Shown: in pieces, positions 1 to 6,063 of the stretch | Layout: every line of letters starts with the position of its first letter | Numbering within the stretch: the first letter of the stretch is position 1 | Assembly (NCBI GenBank): GCA_046726955.1 | Contig: JBKPBQ010000094.1 | Location: 1 to 9,983, forward strand | Direction of reading: 5' to 3' | Length of the DNA stretch: 9,983 nucleotides | Origin: CAVPGH01 sp046726955 | GTDB taxonomy: Bacteria; Acidobacteriota; Vicinamibacteria; Fen-336 | Position numbers and translations under genes: made by a program | Notes under the pieces: generated by a model | What the model saw: the letters and a program-made list of their open reading frames with translations, nothing else | Told to the model about the DNA's origin: nothing | Database searches by the model: none

Positions 1-1
1 C

Positions 2-313
2 CCCAACACCAAGGATACGAAGGCCCCCCGGGCGCAGCACGGCTCGGGCGGTCCCGGCTACAACATCAAGGCGGAGTTCAACGACACCCCCCACGAGCGG
101 GGCGTGCTCTCGATGGCCCGCGCCAACGACCCGAACAGCGCGGGCTGCCAGTTCTTCATCTGCGTGAAGGACTCGGGCTTCCTCGACCGGCAGTACACCG
201 CCTTCGGCCGCGTGGTGCGGGGGTTGGAGGTCGCGGACCAGATCGTGAACGCCCCGCGTGACAAGAACGACAACCCGAACGACCGGATCGACATGAAGGT
301 GCGCGTCGTCTAG
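2..313 (+). CDS. Cyclophilin-type peptidyl-prolyl cis-trans isomerase, 3' part
   Basis: This is the C-terminal ~103 residues of a cyclophilin, which catalyses cis-trans isomerisation of X-Pro peptide bonds during protein folding. The reading frame is open from base 2 and ends at TAG 311-313; the N-terminus lies outside the window. Visible family signatures are GSGGPGYNIKAEF, the core GVLSMARANDPNSAGCQFFI (the Gln-Phe-Phe of the active site), and FLDRQYTAFGRVVRG. The position equivalent to human CypA Trp121 is Phe here (SGFLD), as in bacterial PpiA/PpiB, a change known to weaken cyclosporin binding. The catalytic Arg segment and any signal peptide are upstream of the window, so cytoplasmic or periplasmic location cannot be decided. 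The gene converges on the methyltransferase and its stop overlaps that gene's stop. Family assignment is very secure; the exact paralogue is not. Confidence 0.95.
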   Translation, partial: PNTKDTKAPRAQHGSGGPGYNIKAEFNDTPHERGVLSMARANDPNSAGCQFFICVKDSGFLDRQYTAFGRVVRGLEVADQIVNAPRDKNDNPNDRIDMKVRVV

Positions 314-1308
314 CGGAAGCGCCTCGCTTCTTCGAGCGCACGCCGGGTAGCGTCGAGTTCCGCGAGCACGCCGAAGAGCGGCGGGGGACTCGGGCGCTGC
401 GGCGCCGACTGCGGGTCCACCGAGTGGACCTTGAGCTTCTCCGCGACCTCGGCCGAGACCTCGGGGCGCGCCATCGGCTTCGCGGTGGCGCCGCACAGCC
501 ACTCCGCTTCGTCGGCGCCGAGCGGGAACGCGTCGACGGGCGTCTCCTCCCGCCGGCCGAGGTAGACCGCCCACTGGTGTCCCGCCACCGGCGGATGCGT
601 CGTGCGCCGCACACCGAGACCGACACGGCGGGCCGCGTCCAGGAACCAGCGTCGATCGAAGATGACGGCCTGGGTGGGATCCCTCTCGCTCGTGTAGAGG
701 ACGTGCGGGCCCTCGAGCAGGAACGGATAGCTGTCCTTGTCGAAGAAGAACCAGGTGGTGAGGGCCGTCCCTTCCGGCCGGAGGATGCGCGCGATCTCGC
801 TCAAGTAGTACTCGGCCTGGCTGATGTAGAGGTGCGTGAAGACGGAAGACGCAAGGACGAGCGTCGCCTCGCCATCGGAAACCGGGAAGGGCTGGGAGAG
901 CTGCAGGCGATTCCCGGGCGCGTACGAGTGGGCGTAGACGTCGTGGTGGAAGAAGCGGAAGTTGGGATCGACGGGAGTCAGGTTCTTCTGGCACCACTCG
1001 ACCATGCCCCGGTGGACGTCGATCCCGACGTAGCGGCGGGGCCTCTCCTTCTGAAGCATCATGATCCGGGCGAGCCGGCCGCACCCGCAGCCGAAATCGA
1101 AGACGGACTCGTAGTCCTCGGGGTCGAAGCCGAAGAGGGGCTGGCCCGTGGGGTTCTCGAAGTTCTCGGGCTCGGGCGGGCCGATGAGCCGGCGCAGCTC
1201 GAGCGGAGGCATCGGCACGTCCTTCGATTCCAGAGGGCCGGACGGAGATCCTTCTACGGCGGCGCGTCCGCCGGAACGACGTCCGAGAACGCGATCGAGC
1301 CAGCTCAA
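310..1308 (-). CDS. Class I SAM-dependent methyltransferase
   Basis: A 332-residue protein with a Rossmann-type methyltransferase core. Motif I is DFGCGCGR at about residues 71-78, the acidic end of strand 2 is D97 in YVGIDVHRG, a FFHHDVY segment follows near 119-125, and a post-I region reads ILRPEGTALTTWFFFD. About 60 residues precede the core, and a charged, Pro-rich tail ends in a short helix (ELDATRRALEEARRFR). No signal peptide or membrane segment is seen. The start is TTG at 1306-1308 (MSWLDRVLGRR), with AGGGAG nine bases upstream; the first in-frame ATG is residue 33 and would still leave the core intact. The substrate is not recognisable. Methyltransferases of this type (FTHL and ILRPEG motifs) often accompany glycan or small-molecule pathways, but the neighbours do not specify one. 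It is divergent from the CYTH operon and convergent with the cyclophilin. Confidence 0.9.
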   Translation of the reverse strand: MSWLDRVLGRRSGGRAAVEGSPSGPLESKDVPMPPLELRRLIGPPEPENFENPTGQPLFGFDPEDYESVFDFGCGCGRLARIMMLQKERPRRYVGIDVHRGMVEWCQKNLTPVDPNFRFFHHDVYAHSYAPGNRLQLSQPFPVSDGEATLVLASSVFTHLYISQAEYYLSEIARILRPEGTALTTWFFFDKDSYPFLLEGPHVLYTSERDPTQAVIFDRRWFLDAARRVGLGVRRTTHPPVAGHQWAVYLGRREETPVDAFPLGADEAEWLCGATAKPMARPEVSAEVAEKLKVHSVDPQSAPQRPSPPPLFGVLAELDATRRALEEARRFR

Positions 1309-1398
1309 TTTCCCCGACTCCCTTCTCCCTACGGCTCCGCGATTCTACGCCGGGAGGCGAGATCGGCTATCCTGCGCTCGAGACCACGCATCCCCGCC
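1309..1398. promoter_or_regulatory. Divergent intergenic region with candidate -10 boxes
   Basis: This 90-bp gap separates the divergent methyltransferase and CYTH operon and must carry promoters for both if each is expressed from here. On the minus strand TAGAAT (complement of 1342-1347) matches the sigma70 -10 consensus at five of six positions and would give a leader of about 27 nt before the TTG at 1308. On the plus strand only a weaker TATCCT (1368-1373) is seen. I could not find a convincing -35 box at normal spacing for either. An AGGGAG ribosome binding site for the methyltransferase lies at 1318-1323 on the minus strand. Confidence 0.3.
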
Positions 1399-1938
1399 TT
1401 GGCACGCGCGATCGAGACCGAGATCAAGATCCGAATCGACGAGCCGGAGAAGGTCCGCGCGGCCGTCCGCGACCTCGGCGCGCGACTCGTGCGCGAGCGG
1501 CACCTCGAGGACAACGTGCTCTACGAGGATCCGCGGGGAGCCCTGCGCGCCTCGGGATCCGTCCTCCGGCTGCGGCGGACACCGGGCGCCGCCGTCCTCA
1601 CCTACAAGGGACCGCGGAAGGTCGAGGGCGGAGTGCGCAGCCGGCCCGAGATCGAGACGGGTGTCGCCGATCCCGACGCGCTCCACGCGATCCTCCTCGG
1701 CCTCGGGCTGCGGCCGGGCTTCCGGTACCAGAAGTACCGCGAGGTCTACGAGTGGGAAGGCCAGGAGATCGTGGTGGACGAGACGCCGATCGGCACCTTC
1801 GTCGAGATCGAAGGCGACCACGACGGGATCGCCCGCGCCGCGACGCGGCTCGGCTACTCGCCGCGCGACTACGTCGTCGAGTCCTACGTCGCGCTCTTCT
1901 TCGCCGGCGGAGGCAAAGGGGACATGGTCTTTCCGTGA
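1399..1938 (+). CDS. CYTH domain protein (class IV adenylate cyclase / triphosphatase family)
   Basis: A 179-residue single-domain CYTH (triphosphate tunnel metalloenzyme) protein. The hallmark ExExK motif is at the N-terminus (ETEIK, residues 6-10). It is followed by the basic phosphate-binding residues expected in the tunnel: R57, R59 and R60 in VLRLRR, K70 in TYKGP, and the KYR of RYQKYREVY. The acidic metal-binding pair E136/E138 lies in FVEIEG. Length matches CyaB-type proteins. Members act on triphosphates: ATP to cAMP, inorganic triphosphate, or thiamine triphosphate; sequence alone does not separate these. The start chosen is TTG 1399, giving MARAIETEIK, typical of the family; no ATG or GTG is nearby in frame and no good ribosome binding site is visible. 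The stop overlaps the next gene's GTG (GTGA), so it is translationally coupled to the nucleotidyltransferase. Its role in the cell-wall recycling context is unknown. Confidence 0.9.
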   Translation: MARAIETEIKIRIDEPEKVRAAVRDLGARLVRERHLEDNVLYEDPRGALRASGSVLRLRRTPGAAVLTYKGPRKVEGGVRSRPEIETGVADPDALHAILLGLGLRPGFRYQKYREVYEWEGQEIVVDETPIGTFVEIEGDHDGIARAATRLGYSPRDYVVESYVALFFAGGGKGDMVFP

Positions 1939-2927
1939 GGGCCATGGTCCTGGCCGCGGGCCTGGGCCTGCGGATGCGTCCGCTCACGCTCCTCCGTGCC
2001 AAGCCGGTCCTCCCCGTGCTGAACCGGCCGCTCCTCCACTGGACGCTCGAGCGGCTGGCCCGCCACGGCGTCACGGACGTCGTCGTGAACCTGCACCACC
2101 TGCCGGACACCGTTCGCTCCGCGGTCGGCGACGGGTCGGCGTTCGGCCTCCGCGTCCGCTACTCGTTCGAGGAGACGATCCTCGGGCGAGGCGGGGGACC
2201 GAGGCTCGTCCGCGACTTCTTCGGAAGCGAGCCGTTCCTGCTCGTGAACGGCGACGTCGTGTTCGATTTCGACCTGACACGCCTCGTCGCTCGCCACGAG
2301 GGGAAGCGGGCCCGCGCCACGCTCGCGCTGCTTCCCAACCCGGATACTCGCGTCTACGGCCCAGTCGTCACCGATGCGAAGGGGCGCATCCGTTCCGTGG
2401 CCGGCCGCCCTCGTCCGGCGCAGGGGACGGTGTCTCTGTTCACGGGCGTCCAGGTGCTCGATCCCGCGCTGCTCGACCGACTGCCGGAGGGGGCGTCGGA
2501 CATACTCGACCTCTACGGTCCTCTCGTCCAGGAGGGCGAGGTCCTGCACGGCGTCCGCGTGCGTGGCGCGTGGTACGATCTCGGCGCTCCGTCGCTGTAC
2601 CTGGCCGCGCAGCTGCGGCTCGCCGCGCGACGTGAAGGCCGGGCGCTCGTGGACGGCCTCGCCCAGGTGGACGCGGGGGCGCGGATCGTGCGGTCGGTGG
2701 TGGGAGCGCGGACGCGCGTCGGCCGGGGCGCGGTCGTGGAGCGAAGCGTCCTCTGGGAGGACGCGGCGGTGGAGCCCGGGGCCCGCGTCGTGGGCTCGAT
2801 CGTGACCGCGGGCGCCACCGTGCGCGCCGGCGAGGAGGCGCGCGGGGTCATGGTCTTCGCTCCGGGGTCGCTGCCCCCGGACCAGGGAAAGGCGGGGGAG
2901 AACGGGACGTGGGTGACGATGTCGTGA
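1935..2927 (+). CDS. Sugar-1-phosphate nucleotidyltransferase, MurU-like with hexapeptide-repeat C-terminus
   Basis: A 330-residue cytoplasmic nucleotidyltransferase that would join a sugar 1-phosphate to an NTP, releasing pyrophosphate. The N-terminal domain (about 1-230) has the signature MVLAAGLGLRMRPLT (residues 4-18), the phosphate-contacting RAKPVLPV (K23), a VVNLHHLP strand, an ILGRGGGPR loop, and the metal-binding LLVNGDVVFD with D107. WYDLGAPSLYL closes the catalytic domain. Residues about 236-315 form short hexapeptide-like repeats (VDAGARIVRSVVG, VGRGAVVERSVLW, VEPGARVVGSIV), predicting a left-handed beta-helix. Pseudomonas MurU is about 223 residues and lacks this extension. The start is GTG 1935 (MRAMVLAAG), overlapping the CYTH stop as GTGA; an ATG at 1944 is less usual for the family. 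It lies immediately before an AmgK-like kinase, so MurNAc-1-P or GlcNAc-1-P uridylyltransfer is the best guess. GDP-mannose-type or other NDP-sugar synthesis remains possible. Confidence 0.85.
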   Translation: MRAMVLAAGLGLRMRPLTLLRAKPVLPVLNRPLLHWTLERLARHGVTDVVVNLHHLPDTVRSAVGDGSAFGLRVRYSFEETILGRGGGPRLVRDFFGSEPFLLVNGDVVFDFDLTRLVARHEGKRARATLALLPNPDTRVYGPVVTDAKGRIRSVAGRPRPAQGTVSLFTGVQVLDPALLDRLPEGASDILDLYGPLVQEGEVLHGVRVRGAWYDLGAPSLYLAAQLRLAARREGRALVDGLAQVDAGARIVRSVVGARTRVGRGAVVERSVLWEDAAVEPGARVVGSIVTAGATVRAGEEARGVMVFAPGSLPPDQGKAGENGTWVTMS

Positions 2928-3925
2928 CCGCAGACGGGCTCGAGCTCGTCGCGAGCTTCCTGGCGGAGACGCGGGGCAAGGCGGCGTGCGGAGTCGAGGT
3001 CACGCCGCTTTCCGGGGACGCCTCCACGCGGCGCTACTTCCGTCTGCGCGAGGGCGAGAAGACCCACGTCCTCGCCCTCTATCCCGAGCCCTTCGCGCCC
3101 GAGGAGCTCTCGTTCGTCTCGGTGCACGGCCTCCTCGACGCGTGGCGCGTGCCCGTGCCGTCGATCGTGGAGACGGACGGAAGCCGGGGAATCATCGTGC
3201 TCGAGGACCTCGGGGACCTCACGCTCCAGGAGGTGCTGAAGGACGCCCCGGCGTCCCGCTGGGAAACGCTCTATCGCGAGGCGCTCGACCACCTCGCGCT
3301 CCTCCAGCGCGAGGGGTCGCGGGGGCCGCAGCGCGCGCCGTGCTTCCAGATCGCGTTCGACATCGAGAAGCTGTCCTGGGAGCTCCACTACTTCCTCAAG
3401 CACTTCGTGGAGGGGCTGCGGGGAGCGGACCTCACGGTGGAGGACCGGGCCACCGTGTCCGAGGGCTTCCACGCCCTCGCCGCGGAGATCGCGTCGTGGC
3501 CGCGCGTGCTCTGCCACCGCGACTTCCACAGCCGCAACCTGATGCTCCACCGCGAACGGCTCTTCTGGATCGACTTCCAGGACGCGCGGATGGGCCCCGT
3601 GACCTACGACCTCGCCTCCGTGCTCCGCGACGCGTACGTGGATGTGCCCGAGGATCTCGTGGCCGCGCTCGCCGAGGAGTTCCGGCAGAAGGCGGCGCCC
3701 GACGAGTCGCGCGAGGTCTTCCTCCGGCGCTTCGAGCTCATGTCCGTGCAGAGGAACCTGAAGGCCCTGGGGACGTTCGGCTACATGGCGACCGTGCGCA
3801 ACAATCGCGTCTACCTGCCGTACATCCCGCGCACGCTCGCGCACGCGCGTCGGAACCTCGGCCGCTACCCCGAGCTCGCGGGCCTGCTGCGCACGCTCGC
3901 CCGCCACGTCGAAGAGCTGGCCTGA
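2909..3925 (+). CDS. amgK: AmgK-like anomeric sugar kinase (aminoglycoside phosphotransferase fold)
   Basis: A 338-residue kinase of the aminoglycoside phosphotransferase (protein-kinase-like) fold. The N-lobe carries the nucleotide-binding loop LSGDASTRRYFR (about 34-45). The catalytic loop is CHRDFHSRNLML with H203, D205 and N210, and the metal-binding segment is IDFQDARMGPVTYDLASVLRD with D222. The combination HRDxHSRNL and IDFQDAxxGPxTYDL is, from memory, characteristic of Pseudomonas AmgK, which phosphorylates MurNAc and GlcNAc at C1; length also matches. AmgK works with MurU to make UDP-MurNAc from recycled wall sugar, bypassing fosfomycin-sensitive MurA. The preceding gene is a MurU-like nucleotidyltransferase, supporting the pathway. 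The start is GTG 2909, with GGGGGAG eight bases upstream, giving a 19-nt overlap; GTG 2924 would give a GTGA overlap and lose five residues. Substrate choice (MurNAc, GlcNAc or another sugar) is inferred. Confidence 0.85.
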   Translation: MGDDVVTADGLELVASFLAETRGKAACGVEVTPLSGDASTRRYFRLREGEKTHVLALYPEPFAPEELSFVSVHGLLDAWRVPVPSIVETDGSRGIIVLEDLGDLTLQEVLKDAPASRWETLYREALDHLALLQREGSRGPQRAPCFQIAFDIEKLSWELHYFLKHFVEGLRGADLTVEDRATVSEGFHALAAEIASWPRVLCHRDFHSRNLMLHRERLFWIDFQDARMGPVTYDLASVLRDAYVDVPEDLVAALAEEFRQKAAPDESREVFLRRFELMSVQRNLKALGTFGYMATVRNNRVYLPYIPRTLAHARRNLGRYPELAGLLRTLARHVEELA

Positions 3926-3932
3926 TCGAGCC

Positions 3933-3941
3933 AGGAAGGAG
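3933..3941 (+). promoter_or_regulatory. Strong ribosome binding site deciding the asnS start
   Basis: AGGAAGGAG sits in the 23-nt gap after the kinase stop. It ends seven bases before TTG 3949, ideal Shine-Dalgarno spacing. It fixes TTG as the asnS start, although the frame stays open far upstream through the kinase gene. Confidence 0.8.
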
Positions 3942-3948
3942 CGAGAGC

Positions 3949-5244
3949 TTGCAGACCGTCCGCATCGGCGACTTCCGCGCCCACGTGGGCGAGGAGGTGC
4001 GCGTCCAGGGCTGGGTCCACAACAAGAGGAGCAGCGGCAAGCTGCAGTTCCTGATCGTGCGCGACGGCAGCGGCTACGCGCAGGCGGTCGTCTCGAAGGC
4101 GGCGGTGCCCGCGGAGGCGTGGGAGGCCGCGGAGAAGGCGGGCCAGGAATCCTCGCTCGAGCTCGTGGGGAAGGTCCGCGAGGACAAGCGCGCTCCCGGC
4201 GGCTACGAGATCGACGCGAGCGGGCTCGCGGTCGTGCAGACGGTGCACGACTACCCGATCACGCCCAAGGACCACGGGACCGCCTTCCTCATGGAGAACC
4301 GGCACCTCTGGCTGCGCTCGCAGCGGCAGCACGCGGTCATCCGCGTCCGGCACGCCGTCGTGAAAGCCACGCGCGACTACCTCGACGAGCAGGGCTTCAC
4401 GCTCGTGGACACGCCGATCTTCACTCCCGCCGCCTGCGAGGGGACGACGACGCTCTTCGGCGTCCCCTACTTCGACGAGGGGACGGCCTACCTCACGCAG
4501 AGCGGGCAGCTCTACAACGAGGCGACGGCGGCCGCGCACGGCAAGGTCTACTGCTTCGGCCCCACGTTCCGCGCGGAGAAGTCGAAGACGCGCCGCCACC
4601 TCACCGAGTTCTGGATGGTGGAGCCGGAGGTCGCGTGGGCGCGCCTCGAGGACGCGATCGTGCTCGCCCAGGACCTCGTGTGCGCGGTCGTGACCCGCGT
4701 GCTGGAGACCCGCCGCGAGGAGCTGAAGGCGCTCGAGCGCGACACCGCGAAGCTCGAGAACGTCAAGCCGCCGTTCCCCCGGCTGCACTACGACGATGCG
4801 ATCAAGCTCATCCAGTCGAAGGGCTCGACCACGCAGTGGGGAAGCGACTTCGGAGGGACGGACGAGACGGTCATCGCCGAGGCCTACGACCGGCCCGTGG
4901 TCGTCCACCGCTTCCCGGCGGCGATCAAGGCGTTCTACATGGCTCCCGACCCCGAGCGTCCCGAGCTCTCGCTCTCCGCGGACGTGCTCGCCCCCGAGGG
5001 CTACGGCGAGATCGTCGGCGGGGGAGAGCGCCTCGCCGACGGCGAGCTGCTGCTGAAGCGAATCCACGAGCACCAGCTTCCCGAGGAGTCGTTCCGCTGG
5101 TACCTGGACCTGCGCAAGTACGGGACGGTGCCGCACTCCGGGTTCGGCATGGGGATCGAGCGGCTCGTCACCTGGATCTGCGGCCTCGAGCATCTGCGGG
5201 AGACGATCGCCTTCCCGCGGATGCTCTACCGCATCTATCCGTAG
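3949..5244 (+). CDS. asnS: Asparaginyl-tRNA synthetase
   Basis: A 431-residue class IIb aminoacyl-tRNA synthetase that charges tRNA-Asn with asparagine using ATP. An N-terminal OB-fold anticodon-binding domain occupies about residues 1-100 (VRVQGWVHNKR...LQFLIVRDGSG). The catalytic core has NRHLWLRS, the motif 1 region DTPIFTPAACEGTTTLF (E164), motif 2 GPTFRAEKSKTRRHLTEF (about 204-221, with R208) and motif 3 GFGMGIERLV (398-407, with R405). NRHLWLRS and CEGTTTLF favour AsnRS over archaeal-type AspRS, which usually has a TEGG-type loop. Length is slightly shorter than the 466 residues of E. coli AsnRS. The TTG start is set by a strong ribosome binding site. It is the last gene of the operon; no terminator hairpin follows, since the next gene converges with only three bases between the stops. 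A genome with AsnRS can charge tRNA-Asn directly. Confidence 0.95.
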   Translation: MQTVRIGDFRAHVGEEVRVQGWVHNKRSSGKLQFLIVRDGSGYAQAVVSKAAVPAEAWEAAEKAGQESSLELVGKVREDKRAPGGYEIDASGLAVVQTVHDYPITPKDHGTAFLMENRHLWLRSQRQHAVIRVRHAVVKATRDYLDEQGFTLVDTPIFTPAACEGTTTLFGVPYFDEGTAYLTQSGQLYNEATAAAHGKVYCFGPTFRAEKSKTRRHLTEFWMVEPEVAWARLEDAIVLAQDLVCAVVTRVLETRREELKALERDTAKLENVKPPFPRLHYDDAIKLIQSKGSTTQWGSDFGGTDETVIAEAYDRPVVVHRFPAAIKAFYMAPDPERPELSLSADVLAPEGYGEIVGGGERLADGELLLKRIHEHQLPEESFRWYLDLRKYGTVPHSGFGMGIERLVTWICGLEHLRETIAFPRMLYRIYP

Positions 5245-5247
5245 CCC

Positions 5248-5895
5248 CTATTCGTCATCGCGCCGCAGCCGCACCACGAACGCGTCCGCAGCGGCCTTGC
5301 CCTGCACGCCGAAGACGGCCGTCGTGCCGGGAGTCGGCGTGGGAGTGGGGGTGGGGACCGGTGTCGGCGTCGGGAACGGCGTCGGGGACGGGAAGGGAGT
5401 GGGCTTCGGCGTCGGGTTGGGCGTGGGTGTCGGAAGCGGCGTCGGCGTCGGGATCGGTGTCGGCGTCGGGACCGGAGTGGGGCTCGGCACCGGCGTTGGC
5501 GTCGGAATCGGCGTGGGTGGCGGGATGGGGGTCGGCGTCGGAATGGGGGTCGGGCTCGGCGTCGGTGATGGTGATGGCGACGGTGACGGGCTGGGGGATG
5601 GCGAGAGTGACGGGCTGGGCGAGGGTGAAGGGCTGGGCGATGGCGACGGGCTCGGCGACGGTGACGGCGTCGGGGTCGGCGTGGGGCTCGGGCTCGGCGA
5701 CGGTGATGGTGACAGCGTCGGAGTCGGCGTTGGCGTGGGGGTCGGCCCCGGCGACGGTCGCGGCGTCTGCGACCCGACGACGCGCTCGAGGGAGATGGAC
5801 GGGGCCGTGGAGGGATCCGACGCCTGAGGGGTGCCGGTTGCCGCCGCAAGGAAGGTAGAGGCGGCAACGGCCACGGTTGAACGGCCCCGACACAT
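5248..5895 (-). CDS. Small exported protein dominated by an X-Pro repeat tract
   Basis: A predicted 215-residue protein of unknown function. It begins with a plausible Sec signal peptide (Arg3 and Arg5, a hydrophobic Ala-rich stretch at about 8-19, possible cleavage after PQA at residue 25, no lipobox). About 20 ordinary residues follow, then residues 44-189 alternate Pro with another residue, mostly Thr or Ser and sometimes Ile, Val, Leu, Phe, Asn or Lys. A 26-residue tail ends FVVRLRRDDE. Such tracts form extended polyproline-II rods and act as periplasmic or cell-surface spacers. Several other frames are also open across the repeat. This frame is preferred because it has the signal peptide, its variation falls at wobble positions, and serine is written with both TCN and AGC codons. 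The start ATG 5893-5895 has AAGGG close upstream; a GTG at 5925 would add ten residues. No anchored domain follows the rod, so it may be a remnant of a larger protein. Confidence 0.6.
   Translation of the reverse strand: MCRGRSTVAVAASTFLAAATGTPQASDPSTAPSISLERVVGSQTPRPSPGPTPTPTPTPTLSPSPSPSPSPTPTPTPSPSPSPSPSPSPSPSPSPSLSPSPSPSPSPSPSPTPSPTPIPTPTPIPPPTPIPTPTPVPSPTPVPTPTPIPTPTPLPTPTPNPTPKPTPFPSPTPFPTPTPVPTPTPTPTPGTTAVFGVQGKAAADAFVVRLRRDDE
5329..5766. repeat. Imperfect hexanucleotide repeat tract encoding X-Pro dipeptides
   Basis: About 438 bp built on a six-base period, G/T-rich on the plus strand (GTCGGC, GTGGGG and variants). The half nearest the asnS end (about 5329-5560) is mainly Thr-Pro type, and about 5560-5720 is mainly Ser-Pro type with GAC/GAT-GGC units on the plus strand, so the tract has two sub-families. 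The units differ at many third positions, unlike a freshly expanded microsatellite. It lies inside the minus-strand X-Pro gene and accounts for the low-complexity open frames on both strands. Confidence 0.9.
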
Positions 5896-5899
5896 AGAC

Positions 5900-5915
5900 C
5901 CTTGCCTTGGCAAGG
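5900..5915. promoter_or_regulatory. Perfect inverted repeat overlapping a ribosome binding site
   Basis: CCTTGCC-TT-GGCAAGG is a perfect 7-bp inverted repeat with a 2-bp centre. It lies four bases upstream of the ATG of the minus-strand X-Pro gene and in the gap shared with the divergent glycosyltransferase. On the minus-strand transcript the right arm ends in AAGG, the likely Shine-Dalgarno, so the element could be a DNA operator or a small hairpin (six pairs, four-base loop) that masks ribosome binding. Only the symmetry is seen; the function is inferred. Confidence 0.45.
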
Positions 5916-6009
5916 ACGCTGCCACGCGGGCCTCGCCGCCCCGCCGCGACCGCGGGTTCGGGAGGCGCCCCGGCGCGTGTCAGATCGGCGAGGGCCGGTC
6001 TTGGCTTTC

Positions 6010-6015
6010 TACAAT
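6010..6015 (+). promoter_or_regulatory. Candidate -10 box for the glycosyltransferase
   Basis: TACAAT matches the sigma70 -10 consensus at five of six positions and stands out in GC-rich surroundings. Transcription would start near 6022, about 42 nt before the GTG at 6064. No good -35 hexamer is seen 16-18 bp upstream. If real, it argues against translation starting further upstream. Confidence 0.35.
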
Positions 6016-6063
6016 CGTCCGCCCGCGTCCCGACTCTTTCCCGGCTGGGGTATCTTCGGACAC

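Noticed and set aside
424..1398. The CYTH frame remains open far upstream on the plus strand, suggesting a much longer protein.
   Set aside because: The extra part lies antisense to the methyltransferase and has the composition of a shadow frame. The ExExK motif begins only a few residues after TTG 1399, as in ordinary CYTH proteins.
2513..3907. Long minus-strand open frame opposite the transferase and kinase genes (464 codons).
   Set aside because: It is rich in Arg, Val, Glu and His as expected for the complement of GC-rich coding DNA, and the opposite strand carries clear conserved motifs.
3865..5193. Long minus-strand open frame opposite asnS (442 codons).
   Set aside because: No recognisable domain, shadow-like composition, and asnS motifs 1, 2 and 3 are intact on the plus strand.
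5329..5766. CRISPR array or tandem regulatory repeats.
   Set aside because: The six-base period has no repeat-spacer structure and is explained by a coding X-Pro tract.
5297..5827. Plus-strand Gly-Val-rich open frame across the repeat.
   Set aside because: It has no signal peptide or sequence outside the repeat that resembles a protein, and the codon variation fits the minus-strand Pro frame better.
5902..6063. Upstream extension of the glycosyltransferase from TTG 5902.
   Set aside because: The added residues are Arg- and Pro-rich with no family similarity. The TTG lies inside the inverted repeat, and a candidate -10 box at 6010-6015 places transcription start after it.
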